Assembly (NCBI GenBank): GCA_002483085.1
Contig: DLHF01000085.1
Span: forward strand, 1 to 33,182
Source: Ignavibacteria bacterium UBA7675
Lineage (GTDB): Bacteria; Bacteroidota; Ignavibacteria; Kapaibacteriales; UB7675
Direction of reading: 5' to 3'
DNA: 33,182 nucleotides
In this document: positions 8,380 through 16,755 of the stretch, in pieces
How positions within the stretch are numbered: the first letter of the stretch is position 1
Layout: every line of letters starts with the position of its first letter
Program-made: the position numbers and the translations under genes
The notes under the pieces: generated by a model
What the model was told of the DNA's origin: nothing
Seen by the model: the letters and a program-made list of their open reading frames with translations, nothing else
Database searches by the model: none

Positions 8380-9081
8380 ATGCTTCAGACTCTTCGCGAG
8401 CAGTTGCACTCTCTTTCCAATCCAGAAGAGGTGGCGAGCAAGCAGCGCTTTTTCAAAAGTGGTGAAGGCGAATACGGCTATGGCGACCAGTTTCTCGGTA
8501 TTCGCGTGCCGGTGCTGCGCTCGCTTGTGAAGCCGTATCGCGGTATGGAAATTTCCGATATGGAATTGCTGCTGCAATCGCCGTTGCACGAAGAGCGTTT
8601 GCTGGCGTTGTTTCTGCTGGTTGATGCGTTTAAGCACGGCAACGAGCAAACGAAAAAAACGATCTTTGATCTGTATTTGGCACATACGCGCTGTGTGAAT
8701 AACTGGGACCTCGTCGATTCGTCGGCGCATCTGATTGTGGGAGCGTATCTCGAACAGCGCGATAGAGCACTGCTGTACGAACTCGCGCAATCGCAAAGCC
8801 TGTGGGAACGCCGTATTGCGATGATGTCTACAATGTATTTTATTCGCAAAGGCGATTTTGCAGATACGTTTGCGCTGGCGCGTGTGCTGCTGGGCGACCG
8901 CGAAGACCTGATCCACAAAGTTGTGGGCTGGATGCTGCGCGAAGTGGGCGAACGCGACCGGGCGGCGGAGGAAAAATTCCTGCGCTCGTGCTACCGCGCC
9001 ATGCCGCGCACCATGCTGCGCTACGCTATAGAAAAATTTCCAAAGGAACAACGCGAGGCATATCTGCGCGGGAACATATGA
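8380..9081 (+). CDS. DNA alkylation repair protein, AlkD-like HEAT-repeat glycosylase
   Basis: Predicted DNA glycosylase that removes positively charged alkylated bases (3-methyladenine, 7-methylguanine); 233 residues, all alpha-helical HEAT-like repeats, the usual length of the family. The residues known to matter in Bacillus cereus AlkD appear at equivalent places: Trp109 and Asp113 in NNWDLVDSSAH, an Arg in WERRIAM (about 144-145) and Trp184 in VGWMLREVG. The N-terminal YGYGDQFLGIRVPVLR is also a family signature. A strong SD site sets the start. The gene stands alone between purL and the restriction-modification cassette and matches its housekeeping neighbours in composition. Function is inferred from the family. 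Confidence 0.93.
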   Translation: MLQTLREQLHSLSNPEEVASKQRFFKSGEGEYGYGDQFLGIRVPVLRSLVKPYRGMEISDMELLLQSPLHEERLLALFLLVDAFKHGNEQTKKTIFDLYLAHTRCVNNWDLVDSSAHLIVGAYLEQRDRALLYELAQSQSLWERRIAMMSTMYFIRKGDFADTFALARVLLGDREDLIHKVVGWMLREVGERDRAAEEKFLRSCYRAMPRTMLRYAIEKFPKEQREAYLRGNI

Positions 9082-9126
9082 AGAGGACGCTGGAAAATAT
9101 TTTCTTTTGGGGCAATGAAGAATTCT

Positions 9127-9205
9127 GTGGCACGGGCGTCTTCGGGCGTCCGCTCGGTCGCTGTCACCGGTCGCACAAGACGCCTTACGAGGCGTCTTTA
9201 CCGTC
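9127..9205 (-). repeat. Dispersed repeat, block A copy 3 with its hairpin module
   Basis: Read on the minus strand, a hairpin (AAGACGCCT at 9077+100, i.e. 9177-9185, pairing with AGGCGTCTT at 9190-9198) is followed by a complete block A (9173 down to 9127). The hairpin sequence AGACGCC is also the core of the large palindrome at 30158-30193. The copy sits immediately left of the restriction-modification cassette. Confidence 0.75.
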
Positions 9206-9298
9206 CAGTGGTTGTCCGGCTGCCTGCCGCACAGTTAGTACCTGTGGGATATAGCTTGCAGCGGAGTAAATTTTTATTGGATATGGAGAGAAAGGGGC

Positions 9299-10606
9299 AT
9301 GACCTATTCGTTGCAGAATAAAATGGGTGGGGAACTGAATCGATTACTACCTGAAGATGTGCCTGTGCATGGGTGGTATCGTTTTATCCTATCATTTCCA
9401 CCTCATCTTGTACGCAACTATCTAGAGCGTTTTGGTGTTCAGCCGGGACAGTGTGTATTGGATCCTTTTTGTGGGACAGGAACCACGCTTGTGGAATGCA
9501 AGAAGAGTGGTATTGCAAGCATAGGTATTGAGGCTAATCCTGTTGTCCAATTTGCGGCTACTGTAAAAGCTCATTGGGGTATCGATCCAGATACTCTTTT
9601 GAAGCATGCTGCCGGGGTAGCTGAAAGGGCTCATGAGATTCTATCAGCAGAGGGTATTCCTGATGAACTGTTTTTTGAGCACGGTAATTTCCCTGCTAAC
9701 TCGTTTTTGCGGACGCTGCTTCCTGAGCAGGAGAGGCTGCTCATTACGAATTCCATAAGTCCTAGGCCACTTCACAAAGTTCTCACGTTGCTTGATGTTT
9801 TGGAGCAGTCCAAAGAGCATAGCGTGTATGCTCACGAACGACTGGCGCTTGCTAAGCAGCTTGTACATTCAATCAGTAATCTTAAGTTTGGGCCTGAGGT
9901 TGGAGTTGGAAAGATTAAGCCTGATGCTCCTGTTATTGCCACATGGCTGGCCGGGATAAAAAATATAGCAAGCGATCTGCATCTTGTGCAATCTGATAAG
10001 GATATTTCTTCCCGCATATATCTGTCTGATGCACGCCAAATTCAGACTGCTATTGAGCCTTCATCAATAGACGCCGTGATTACCTCTCCTCCATATCCAA
10101 ACGAAAAGGACTATACCAGAACAACAAGGCTGGAGTCCGTTGTTCTGGGTTTTATGAAGGACCGAGGAGATCTTCGAACTTCTAAACAAAACTTGTTGCG
10201 CTCCAATACAAGAGGGGTCTACAAAAATGATGAGGATGTCAAGTGGATAGCAGATAACCGCCGTGTATGTGATCTTGCAGACACAATAGAATTGCAACGA
10301 ATACAATTGAAGAAAACTTCAGGTTTTGAAAAGCTTTATGCTCAGGTGGTTCGGTTGTACTTTGGAGGAATGGCTCGCCATCTTCAGCAGATACAGCCCC
10401 TGTTGAAACCCGGTGCCTATCTAGCGTATGTTGTAGGAGATCAGGCTTCATATTTCCAGATATTAATAAGAACTGGCGAGATTATAGCTGAAATAGCAGA
10501 GCGTTTGGGGTATGAAGTTATCGGAATCGATCTTTTTCGCAGCCGCTTTTCTACAGCTACTCAACAGCTATTGCGCGAGGAAGTGGTTGTGCTCCGATGG
10601 AAATAG
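9299..10606 (+). CDS. DNA methyltransferase (SPPY type, probably N4-cytosine), RM system
   Basis: S-adenosylmethionine-dependent DNA methylase of 435 residues. The SAM-binding motif I, LDPFCGTGTTLVE, lies near the N-terminus (about 54-66) and the catalytic motif IV, TSPPYPNEKDYTRT, far downstream (about 262-275). The roughly 190 residues between them are the likely target-recognition region. SPPY is typical of N4-cytosine enzymes, NPPY/DPPY of N6-adenine enzymes, so m4C is favoured but not proven. The motif order (I before IV with a large insert) differs from the usual beta-class order. An AAAGGGG SD site 2 nt before ATG 9299 supports this start. It is A+T-richer than purL or alaS, suggesting transfer. 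A nuclease gene follows 34 nt later; the methylase would protect the sites that the nuclease cuts. Confidence 0.92.
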   Translation: MTYSLQNKMGGELNRLLPEDVPVHGWYRFILSFPPHLVRNYLERFGVQPGQCVLDPFCGTGTTLVECKKSGIASIGIEANPVVQFAATVKAHWGIDPDTLLKHAAGVAERAHEILSAEGIPDELFFEHGNFPANSFLRTLLPEQERLLITNSISPRPLHKVLTLLDVLEQSKEHSVYAHERLALAKQLVHSISNLKFGPEVGVGKIKPDAPVIATWLAGIKNIASDLHLVQSDKDISSRIYLSDARQIQTAIEPSSIDAVITSPPYPNEKDYTRTTRLESVVLGFMKDRGDLRTSKQNLLRSNTRGVYKNDEDVKWIADNRRVCDLADTIELQRIQLKKTSGFEKLYAQVVRLYFGGMARHLQQIQPLLKPGAYLAYVVGDQASYFQILIRTGEIIAEIAERLGYEVIGIDLFRSRFSTATQQLLREEVVVLRWK

Positions 10607-10640
10607 TCCCATTCCATTATCTTTGACTGGATGGATAGCA

Positions 10641-11435
10641 ATGGAACCGAACCGATACAATCAGATTGTCGAGACAATCTTTCAAGAAAAGTACACCGAA
10701 GGTGTAGAAAATATTCCCTTTAAAAGGGAAGAATTCATTGGTGTTGCGGATAGACTTGGTATTAATGTGCCTAGAAATCTCGGCGATGTCATTTATTCAT
10801 TTAAGTACCGAAGAGCCTTACCCGAAATGATTAGGGCAACGGCTCCAGAGGGTAAAGAATGGGTTATCATCAGTCAAGGAACAGCTATGTATGCTTTTGA
10901 ATTGAGGGCAGATTCCATCATAGCTCCTGATCCAATGCTTGTTTGTACTAAGATTCTCGACGCTACACCCGGTATTGTTTCGCGATACTCTCTGAATGAT
11001 GAGCAAGCACTTTTAACCAGAATACGTTATAATCGATTAATAGACACTTTTACGGGTGTTACATGCTATTCATTACAGAATCATCTGCGGACAACAGTGC
11101 CCGGTATAGGACAAATAGAAACCGATGAGCTATATGTAGGTGTAGATAAAAGGGGCGTTCATTATATCTTTCCTGTCCAGGCAAAAGGGGGCAATGATAA
11201 GCTCGGTGTTGTACAAATAGAGCAGGATATTGCCTTGTGCACACATCGGTTTCCCAATCTCGAATGCCGGGCGATTGCCGCTCAATTTATGGCAGATGAC
11301 ATTATTGTACTTTTTGAACTTTCCCTTGTAGACAATAATGTTCGGAAAGCTGCGGAAAAGCATTATCAACTGGTACTCTCTGATGACTTGAGCGAATTAG
11401 AGCTACAGGGATATAAACAACGACTAGATGTATAA
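10641..11435 (+). CDS. Putative type II restriction endonuclease (PD-(D/E)xK-like)
   Basis: 264 residues. The N-terminal part (about 25-65) has a helical FKREEFIGVADRLG-type segment followed by PRNLGDVIYSFKYRRALP, which looks like a DNA-binding winged-helix module. The catalytic region is about 158-184: IETDELYVGVDKRG, then FPVQAKGG, which fits an E/D...QxK variant of the PD-(D/E)xK nuclease site (Glu160, Asp162, Gln180, Lys182). A conserved-looking block, ALLTRIRYNRLIDTFTG and YSLQNHLRTTV, precedes it. ATG 10641 is chosen because an upstream start at 10512 would overlap the methylase by about 95 nt and add an unrelated leader. Position behind a methylase, A+T-rich composition and the nuclease motif together support a restriction enzyme; specificity is unknown. 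Confidence 0.85.
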   Translation: MEPNRYNQIVETIFQEKYTEGVENIPFKREEFIGVADRLGINVPRNLGDVIYSFKYRRALPEMIRATAPEGKEWVIISQGTAMYAFELRADSIIAPDPMLVCTKILDATPGIVSRYSLNDEQALLTRIRYNRLIDTFTGVTCYSLQNHLRTTVPGIGQIETDELYVGVDKRGVHYIFPVQAKGGNDKLGVVQIEQDIALCTHRFPNLECRAIAAQFMADDIIVLFELSLVDNNVRKAAEKHYQLVLSDDLSELELQGYKQRLDV

Positions 11436-11508
11436 CTTGCTAATGCTCCGCAAACGCTGGGCTTATAGAGAGAGTTTTTTAGACTTATTTGGGTGTATAG
11501 AGTAGAGT

Positions 11509-11571
11509 AATGTTTTGCGTCGCATTAGTAGCTCAATAGGAGGCAATACCCTTGAGGGTTGACGCAACATT
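11509..11571 (+). ncRNA. Candidate structured leader upstream of alaS
   Basis: AATG/TT/TTGCGTC (11509-11521) pairs with GACGCAACATT (11561-11571) as an 11-bp stem with a 2-nt bulge. The enclosed 39 nt can form either ACCC-TTGA-GGGT or a CTCAA/TTGAG pairing, which are mutually exclusive. No T tract follows, so it is not a simple terminator. It lies 45 nt before alaS and may be a cis-acting leader or part of the 3' region of the nuclease gene. No known RNA family is recognised. Confidence 0.3.
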
Positions 11572-11616
11572 TCTCAAATATGCTCCAATCACAAATATTC
11601 TGATTGGTAATTACTT

Positions 11617-14154
11617 ATGATGACTTCACGCGAAATCCGACAGTCCTTTCTCGACTTTTTCCGGTCGAAGGACCACCGCATTGTGCCGAGTGCGCCGGTG
11701 ATTCCCCACGGCGACCCGACGCTGCTGTTCACGAACGCGGGCATGAACCAGTTCAAGGACGTGTTCCTCGGCACGGGTTCGCGCGACTACACACGCAGCG
11801 CCGACACGCAAAAGTGCATACGCGTAAGCGGCAAGCACAACGACCTCGAAGAAGTGGGCTACGATACATACCATCACACATTTTTTGAAATGCTCGGCAA
11901 CTGGAGCTTTGGCGACTATTACAAGACAGAAGCCATCGCGTGGTCGTGGGAGCTGCTTACCGATGTGTGGAAACTGCCCAAGGAGCGCATCCACGCTACA
12001 GTGTACCGCACCGACGACGAGGCGTTCGAGATATGGAAAAAATATCTGCCGGTAGAGCGCATTCACAGGTTCGACGAGAAGGACAACTTCTGGGAAATGG
12101 GCGACACTGGCCCGTGTGGGCCGTGCACGGAAATCCACTTCGACCGCACGCCCGATCTTTCCGGCGGGCCGCTGGTGAACGCGGGTGTGCCGGAAGTCAT
12201 CGAAGTGTGGAATAATGTCTTTATACAGTACAATCGCAAACCCGACCGCACATTAGAGCCGCTGGCAAAGACGCATGTGGACACGGGTATGGGATTCGAG
12301 CGCATTTGCGCCGTGATTCAGGGCAAGGATTCCAACTATGATACTGATGTGTTCATGCCGCTGATCTCGCGTATCGAAGAAATGAGCGGGCGCTCGTACT
12401 CCAAAGAGCTTACGAACCCCGACGGCGTGGCAATGCGCGTGATGGTAGACCACATTCGCACATTGGCGTTTGCTATTGCCGATGGCGCTATGCCCGGCAA
12501 TGACGGGCGCGGCTATGTACTGCGTCGTATTTTGCGCCGCGCAGCCCGCTACTCGCGCAACCTCGGTTTCCGCGAGCCCGTGCTGTACAGGCTTGTGCAA
12601 ATACTCGTAGACACCATGGGCGATGTATTTCCCGAACTGGTGCAGCAGCAGGCTGTGATCGAGCGCATAGTGAGAGCCGAAGAAGACAGCTTTTTGCAGA
12701 CATTGGAGCGCGGGCTTGAGCGGTTTGAAGACGTTGCCGGACGTGTTGGCAATGCCCTTCCTGCTGAAGACGCATTTCAGCTTTATGACACATTTGGCTT
12801 TCCGATTGACCTCACTGAACTCATCGCACGCGAGCGCGGCATGAGCGTTGATGTCGCTGGGTTCGACCGGCTTATGGCAGAGCAGAAAGACCGTTCTCGC
12901 GCTGCTCGCAAAAATATTGTGCAGCTCGCGGAAATGCCGGAAGTGCAAGGCTCTACAGAATTTACTGGCTACGACGAGCTCGTTGCCGAAGCGCAGGTGG
13001 TGTATGTAAAAGACAACCACGTGGTGTTGGGAAAAACGCCGTTTTATGCAGAGATGGGCGGCCAGGCCTCCGACATGGGAACGCTTGCGCTCGGCGGCGA
13101 GACCTACAATGTGATCGACGTGCGGAAATCCGGCAATGCCATTGTGCACATCGTCGACACGGATGTGGAGCCGCTTGTGGGCAGCATTGCGCGCGCGGAA
13201 GTAAACAAGCCGCGTCGCCAGCAGATTATCGGCAACCACTCGGCTACGCACATTTTGCACGAAGCCTTGCGCCGCGTGCTTGGCACTCATGTGCAGCAGG
13301 CTGGTTCGCTTGTGTCGCCGGATCACTTGCGCTTCGACTTCCCGCATTTTCAGAAAATAACTGCGGAAGAAATGCGCGCTATTGAGGACATGGTAAACGA
13401 CAAAATCCGCGAGAATGTCGGTGTTGTTACGCTCGATCTTCCCGTAGAAGAAGCGCGCAAAGTGCCCGGTGTTAAAATGTTTTTTGGCGATAAATACGGC
13501 GACCGCGTGCGCGTGGTGATCATCGACGAGAAGTTTTCGGCGGAGTTCTGCGGCGGTACGCACGTAGGCAATTCCAGCGAAATCGGGTTGTTCAAAATTA
13601 CGGGCGAGTCGTCCATTGCAGCCGGTACACGCCGTTTAGAAGCTGTAACGGGCATTGGTGTGCAGCACTACATCCAGCAATTGCTCAGCAGAGTGGACGA
13701 AGAAAAACACCATACTGATGCGTTGCAGGACAGAATCCGCGAATTAGAAAAAGAGCTATCGAAGCAGCAGGTAGAAGCGCTTGCAGGCGGTATCAAAGAT
13801 TTCGTGGCTCGTGCTACCGATGTCAATGGCATCCGTGTTGTGGCCGAAAAAGTGGATGTAGCCGACGCCGAGCAGCTCAAATCGCTTGGCGATGAATTAC
13901 GCAATGCCTTCGGCACGAAGGGCATTGGCCTGCTGGCTACCGTACTCGACGACAAGGTGCAGCTCGTGTGCGTTGTCACCGACGACATCAAGGGCGCTTA
14001 TCCGGCGGGCAAGCTCGTGGGCATTGCTGCAAAGGAACTCGGCGGCGGCGGCGGTGGAAAGCCACATCTTGCCACTGCAGGCGGGCGCGATATAGAAAAG
14101 CTGGGTACAATACTCGAACACTTTCCGAACATGGTGCGGGAGTTCGGCGCGTAA
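11617..14154 (+). CDS. alaS: Alanyl-tRNA synthetase
   Basis: Charges tRNA(Ala) and hydrolyses mischarged Ser/Gly-tRNA(Ala); 845 residues (Escherichia coli 876). The N-terminal class II catalytic core shows FLDFFRSKDHRIVPSAP, FTNAGMNQFKDVFLG and TCGP-like DTGPCGPCTEIHFD. The editing domain has the zinc ligands in NHSATHILH (about 539-547) and FCGGTHVGN (about 643-651). The C-terminal part has a coiled coil (about 690-730) and the GGGGGGKPHLATAGG segment of the C-Ala (DHHA1) domain. The start is the first of two adjacent ATG codons. Composition returns to the housekeeping pattern after the A+T-rich cassette upstream. Both flanks carry DNA-methylation modules. Confidence 0.97.
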   Translation: MMTSREIRQSFLDFFRSKDHRIVPSAPVIPHGDPTLLFTNAGMNQFKDVFLGTGSRDYTRSADTQKCIRVSGKHNDLEEVGYDTYHHTFFEMLGNWSFGDYYKTEAIAWSWELLTDVWKLPKERIHATVYRTDDEAFEIWKKYLPVERIHRFDEKDNFWEMGDTGPCGPCTEIHFDRTPDLSGGPLVNAGVPEVIEVWNNVFIQYNRKPDRTLEPLAKTHVDTGMGFERICAVIQGKDSNYDTDVFMPLISRIEEMSGRSYSKELTNPDGVAMRVMVDHIRTLAFAIADGAMPGNDGRGYVLRRILRRAARYSRNLGFREPVLYRLVQILVDTMGDVFPELVQQQAVIERIVRAEEDSFLQTLERGLERFEDVAGRVGNALPAEDAFQLYDTFGFPIDLTELIARERGMSVDVAGFDRLMAEQKDRSRAARKNIVQLAEMPEVQGSTEFTGYDELVAEAQVVYVKDNHVVLGKTPFYAEMGGQASDMGTLALGGETYNVIDVRKSGNAIVHIVDTDVEPLVGSIARAEVNKPRRQQIIGNHSATHILHEALRRVLGTHVQQAGSLVSPDHLRFDFPHFQKITAEEMRAIEDMVNDKIRENVGVVTLDLPVEEARKVPGVKMFFGDKYGDRVRVVIIDEKFSAEFCGGTHVGNSSEIGLFKITGESSIAAGTRRLEAVTGIGVQHYIQQLLSRVDEEKHHTDALQDRIRELEKELSKQQVEALAGGIKDFVARATDVNGIRVVAEKVDVADAEQLKSLGDELRNAFGTKGIGLLATVLDDKVQLVCVVTDDIKGAYPAGKLVGIAAKELGGGGGGKPHLATAGGRDIEKLGTILEHFPNMVREFGA

Positions 14155-14180
14155 AAAACTCATTTTTCAGAAAAAGGAGA

Positions 14181-14211
14181 GCCGTTGCATGAACAGTGCA
14201 GCGGCTTTTTT
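14181..14211 (+). terminator. Rho-independent terminator of alaS
   Basis: GCCGTTGCA (14181-14189) pairs with TGCAGCGGC (14197-14205) through one G-T pair and a 7-nt loop, followed by TTTTTT. It lies 27 nt past the alaS stop codon. Confidence 0.88.
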
Positions 14212-14524
14212 GTAGCTGGAGGCCGGTTCGACACTGTAATGTGGCAGTTCGCTTCGGCCTTTGTTTATGTGTTCGGTCTCTGCACCGCGCTGCACGTCCG
14301 CTGCGTGGTTGTGTAACCTCCATCGCTTTTTTCCATCCAAAGTTAGCTGTATCCGAGCAATACTATGCCAAGATTTTGAATTGTTGCTATGCGATAGGAT
14401 GGTTTATGAAGAACAATGGGAAATCTGTATATTCAACTATAGACTTCATTACAACAACAGAGAGATTTGTACGTTGCCTGTTTTCTATAAAAGGATATTT
14501 AGAACTACGGAAATAGCAATCACA
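14212..14524. other. Gene-free stretch between alaS and the methylase remnant
   Basis: Contains block B copy 1 (14251-14326), then about 200 nt of A+T-rich sequence leading to the cytosine methyltransferase. No promoter matching the FCB consensus was found, and the open frames here have no recognisable features. Confidence 0.5.
14251..14326 (+). repeat. Dispersed repeat, block B, copy 1
   Basis: About 76 nt running from GCTTCGGCCT through CTCTGCACCGCGCTGCAC to CATCGC. It aligns along its full length with copy 4 at 26962-27037. Copies 2 and 3 (18819 and 20597) share the CTCTGCACCGCGC core but carry a hairpin-bearing insert before CCGCGTG. Confidence 0.7.
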
Positions 14525-15532
14525 ATGAGCTACATAGATAGAATAAATACTCTTTTAAAGCCGACGAATCCTACAGCAGGCAGAGTATCGGATTTATTTG
14601 CAGGATGTGGTGGACTATCGCTTGGCTTTGAGGCGTAGGGCTTTGAAGTTGTCGGTTATGAAATGGATAGCTCTGCTGTCCAGACATATAATGAAAACTT
14701 GTTAGGGCAGTGCATTGAGGCGAAATTAACTGTCGGCAAAAACTATGAAGGTACTTTCGATGTGGTTATCGGTGGACCTCCCTGCCAGCCATTCAGTGTA
14801 GGTGGACACCAAAAGGGGATCAAAGATGAAAGGAACGGCTTTCCTATTTTTCTTGATGCGATTGAGCGGTTGAATCCGCGTATATGGATGTTTGAAAACG
14901 TTCGAGGCATGCTGTATGCCAATAGATGGTACCTTGATGAGGTTCTTGCACAGCTTCGCCAGTTTGGTTATGTGATTGAATACCGTCTGCTGAATGCTGT
15001 CAAATTTGGTGTACCACAAAATCGCGAGCGTCTGTTTGTTGTTGGACATCGAGGCGAGTTTACTTTTCCTAAGTCTGATAATACGGTACTTACGGTGTCA
15101 GATGCAATTGGTGATCTTATAGAAACGACGCTGGATGAAGGCAAAATATTAACACCATCAATGGACAAGTATGTTGCTAATTATGAAAGAGCCTCATCCT
15201 GCATTACGCCCCGTGATTTGCATCCTAGCAAACCTGCCCGTACTTTAACCTGTCGGAATATAGCAGCACCAACGGGAGATATGCAGCGCGTGCGACTAAC
15301 GGATGGAAGGCGTAGACGTATCAGTATAAGGGAAGCGGCACGGTTGCAGAGCTTTCCAGACTGGTTCCAATTTATGGGAACAGAAACGCGACAATAGTAT
15401 CAGATAGGAAATGCTGTACCACCAATGTTGGCTTGGCATCTGGCTGGAGCGATTAATAATTGTCTATGTGGGAATAATGTATGTACTCAAAGTGAGCTGC
15501 AAGGAACATCTCATTCATTTCAACGGCAATAA
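14525..15532 (+). pseudogene. C5-cytosine DNA methyltransferase interrupted by two TAG codons
   Basis: A 335-codon reading frame with every landmark of an m5C methyltransferase in order: motif I SDLFAGCGGLSLGFE, motif II GYEMD, the catalytic GGPPCQPFSVGG (motif IV), FENVRG (motif VI), PQNRERLFVVG (motif VIII), RTLTCR before the target region's end, and QIGNAVPPMLAWHL (motif X). The frame is broken by TAG at 14636-14638 (codon 38, inside the motif I-II link) and TAG at 15395-15397 (codon 291, three residues before QIGNAV). There is no frameshift or deletion. TAG ends normal genes here (secG, accC, the methylase at 9299), so it is a true stop. Translation from internal ATG 14663 would lose the SAM-binding motif. 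A+T-rich, so probably acquired and recently inactivated. No partner nuclease is seen. Confidence 0.92.
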
Positions 15533-15705
15533 ATTCCTATGGCCATATACAGGTGAAGCTTCATAGCATAGAACGAAGTTTAACGTTTGTAAAATTGGCA
15601 GATGGTGTTATCGTAAGTTTGCCTTTGCTCTATTTTTACGGTAATAGTGCTTAAACGACATCGTAACCGCGACAGAAGTATGAACTAACTCCACGCTGGT
15701 GCAAT

Positions 15706-15746
15706 AAAAAAGCCCGTAGAGTTCATCTACAGGCTTTTCATTTTTT
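15706..15746. terminator. Bidirectional terminator between the methylase remnant and the NlpC/P60 gene
   Basis: AAAAAGCC-GTAGA (15706-15720) pairs with TCTAC-GGCTTTT (15726-15737) with one mismatched pair. A run of Ts follows on the plus strand (15741-15746), and on the minus strand the stem ends in GGGCTTTTTTA. It can end the NlpC/P60 transcript, whose stop is at 15761, and any rightward transcript. Confidence 0.85.
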
Positions 15747-15760
15747 AATCGTTTTGGATA

Positions 15761-16690
15761 TCAGTGTTCGTCGGCTGCTTGGAGCATGGAGGAATGCTGT
15801 TCGCCGTTGTTGAGTTCAGCCAAGTGCTCCATCGTAAGGCGTTTTCCGCCGATGAACTGCGTGCGGTAGAACGTGCTATTGAACGAAGAAAGTGTAACGC
15901 CATAGCGCGAGCTTGCGTGGGCAAACAGATTGTTGCCGAGGTAAATACCCACGTGGGAGACGTACACCGAGCGGCGGGTGTTAAAGAACACGAGGTCGCC
16001 GAACTGAAGCTCGCTGATATCTTTTACTTCCTTGCCGATTTCGTGCTGCATGGCTGCCGTGCGCGGTAAAAGAACGCCTGCGGAATTGGCAAAAATACGC
16101 TGTGTAAAAGCTGAACAGTCGATACCAGTGCGCGACATCCCACCAAAGCTATAGCGCGTACCTACCCAGTCGAGAATGTTATCAATGATTGTCTTCTTCT
16201 CAATACCGCCGGGCGTGTACAGATCATCGCCTTCCATTTTCTCCATGTAGGAAAGCCATGCTTGCTGGAAGTGCGAAATGTCAATATTCAGCGCTTCTTC
16301 CTCCATACCTTCGTATTCATCGAAGCCTTCTTCGCCTTCGACATCTGCATCGGTAAGTATCTCACCATCAGTTTCGAGGTTCTGGGCGAGGACAGCGTTC
16401 AGCGAGGGGTCGTAATCTACATTTGCGAGGCGGGCGAGTTCTTCGTCGGAGCGAATGAAGTCCAAAGCCTGTTTTTTGCCGAGCTCGGTATTGCAAGGCT
16501 TGATACGGCTGTAGCTTCTTCTCTTTTTCTTGTATTTTTTTGCTGAGCTTTTCTTCTTATGCGAGCTTACGGTGGATTTCTTTTTTGCAGCGGCCATTAC
16601 AACAGCCGAGGGGAAAATAACTGCAACGGAGAGAATGCCAAGGAAGATATATGTGAAAAAAGTTGGCAGCTTACGGAAAAAGGACGTCAT
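15761..16690 (-). CDS. Secreted NlpC/P60 family cysteine peptidase
   Basis: Probable cell-wall peptide hydrolase, 309 residues. A basic start and hydrophobic helix (about 8-33) ending VVMAAA form a signal peptide. A Lys/Ser-rich stretch (about 35-62) and an acidic linker with EGEEGFDEYEGMEEE (about 118-132) precede the catalytic domain. The NlpC/P60 fold (about 165-290) has the catalytic Cys192 in TGIDCSAF, His246 in VSHVGIY and His258 in LFAHAS, with FGDLVFF between them. ATG 16690 has an AGAAAGG SD site; a longer start at 16726 lacks one and would put extra residues before the signal peptide. Substrate is inferred from the family: typically the peptide stem of peptidoglycan. The highly charged, unusually long linker is not part of the standard domain. 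Confidence 0.92.
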   Translation of the reverse strand: MTSFFRKLPTFFTYIFLGILSVAVIFPSAVVMAAAKKKSTVSSHKKKSSAKKYKKKRRSYSRIKPCNTELGKKQALDFIRSDEELARLANVDYDPSLNAVLAQNLETDGEILTDADVEGEEGFDEYEGMEEEALNIDISHFQQAWLSYMEKMEGDDLYTPGGIEKKTIIDNILDWVGTRYSFGGMSRTGIDCSAFTQRIFANSAGVLLPRTAAMQHEIGKEVKDISELQFGDLVFFNTRRSVYVSHVGIYLGNNLFAHASSRYGVTLSSFNSTFYRTQFIGGKRLTMEHLAELNNGEQHSSMLQAADEH

Positions 16691-16755
16691 GCTGTTGCCT
16701 TTCTGATAGAGTTTGGAACAAAACACTAATTAGTGTGGTACGTGTTGCAGGGCTG

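Noticed and set aside
11520..11570. A tRNA, suggested by AGTAGCTCAATAGG
   Set aside because: The D-arm-like string has no acceptor stem, anticodon arm or T-loop (no GGTTCRA) in proper register.
12253..13563. A 436-codon minus-strand open frame inside alaS
   Set aside because: It lies wholly in the antisense of a strongly conserved gene; its translation is a His/Val/Arg-rich shadow with no recognisable domain.
14196..14638. Open frames before the cytosine methylase as separate genes
   Set aside because: They cover a terminator and block B repeat, and the longer one simply contains the methylase N-terminus cut at the first TAG.
14636..15397. Genome-wide TAG recoding to explain the methylase
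   Set aside because: secG, accC and the methylase at 9299 all end in TAG at family-typical lengths, so TAG is used as a stop here.
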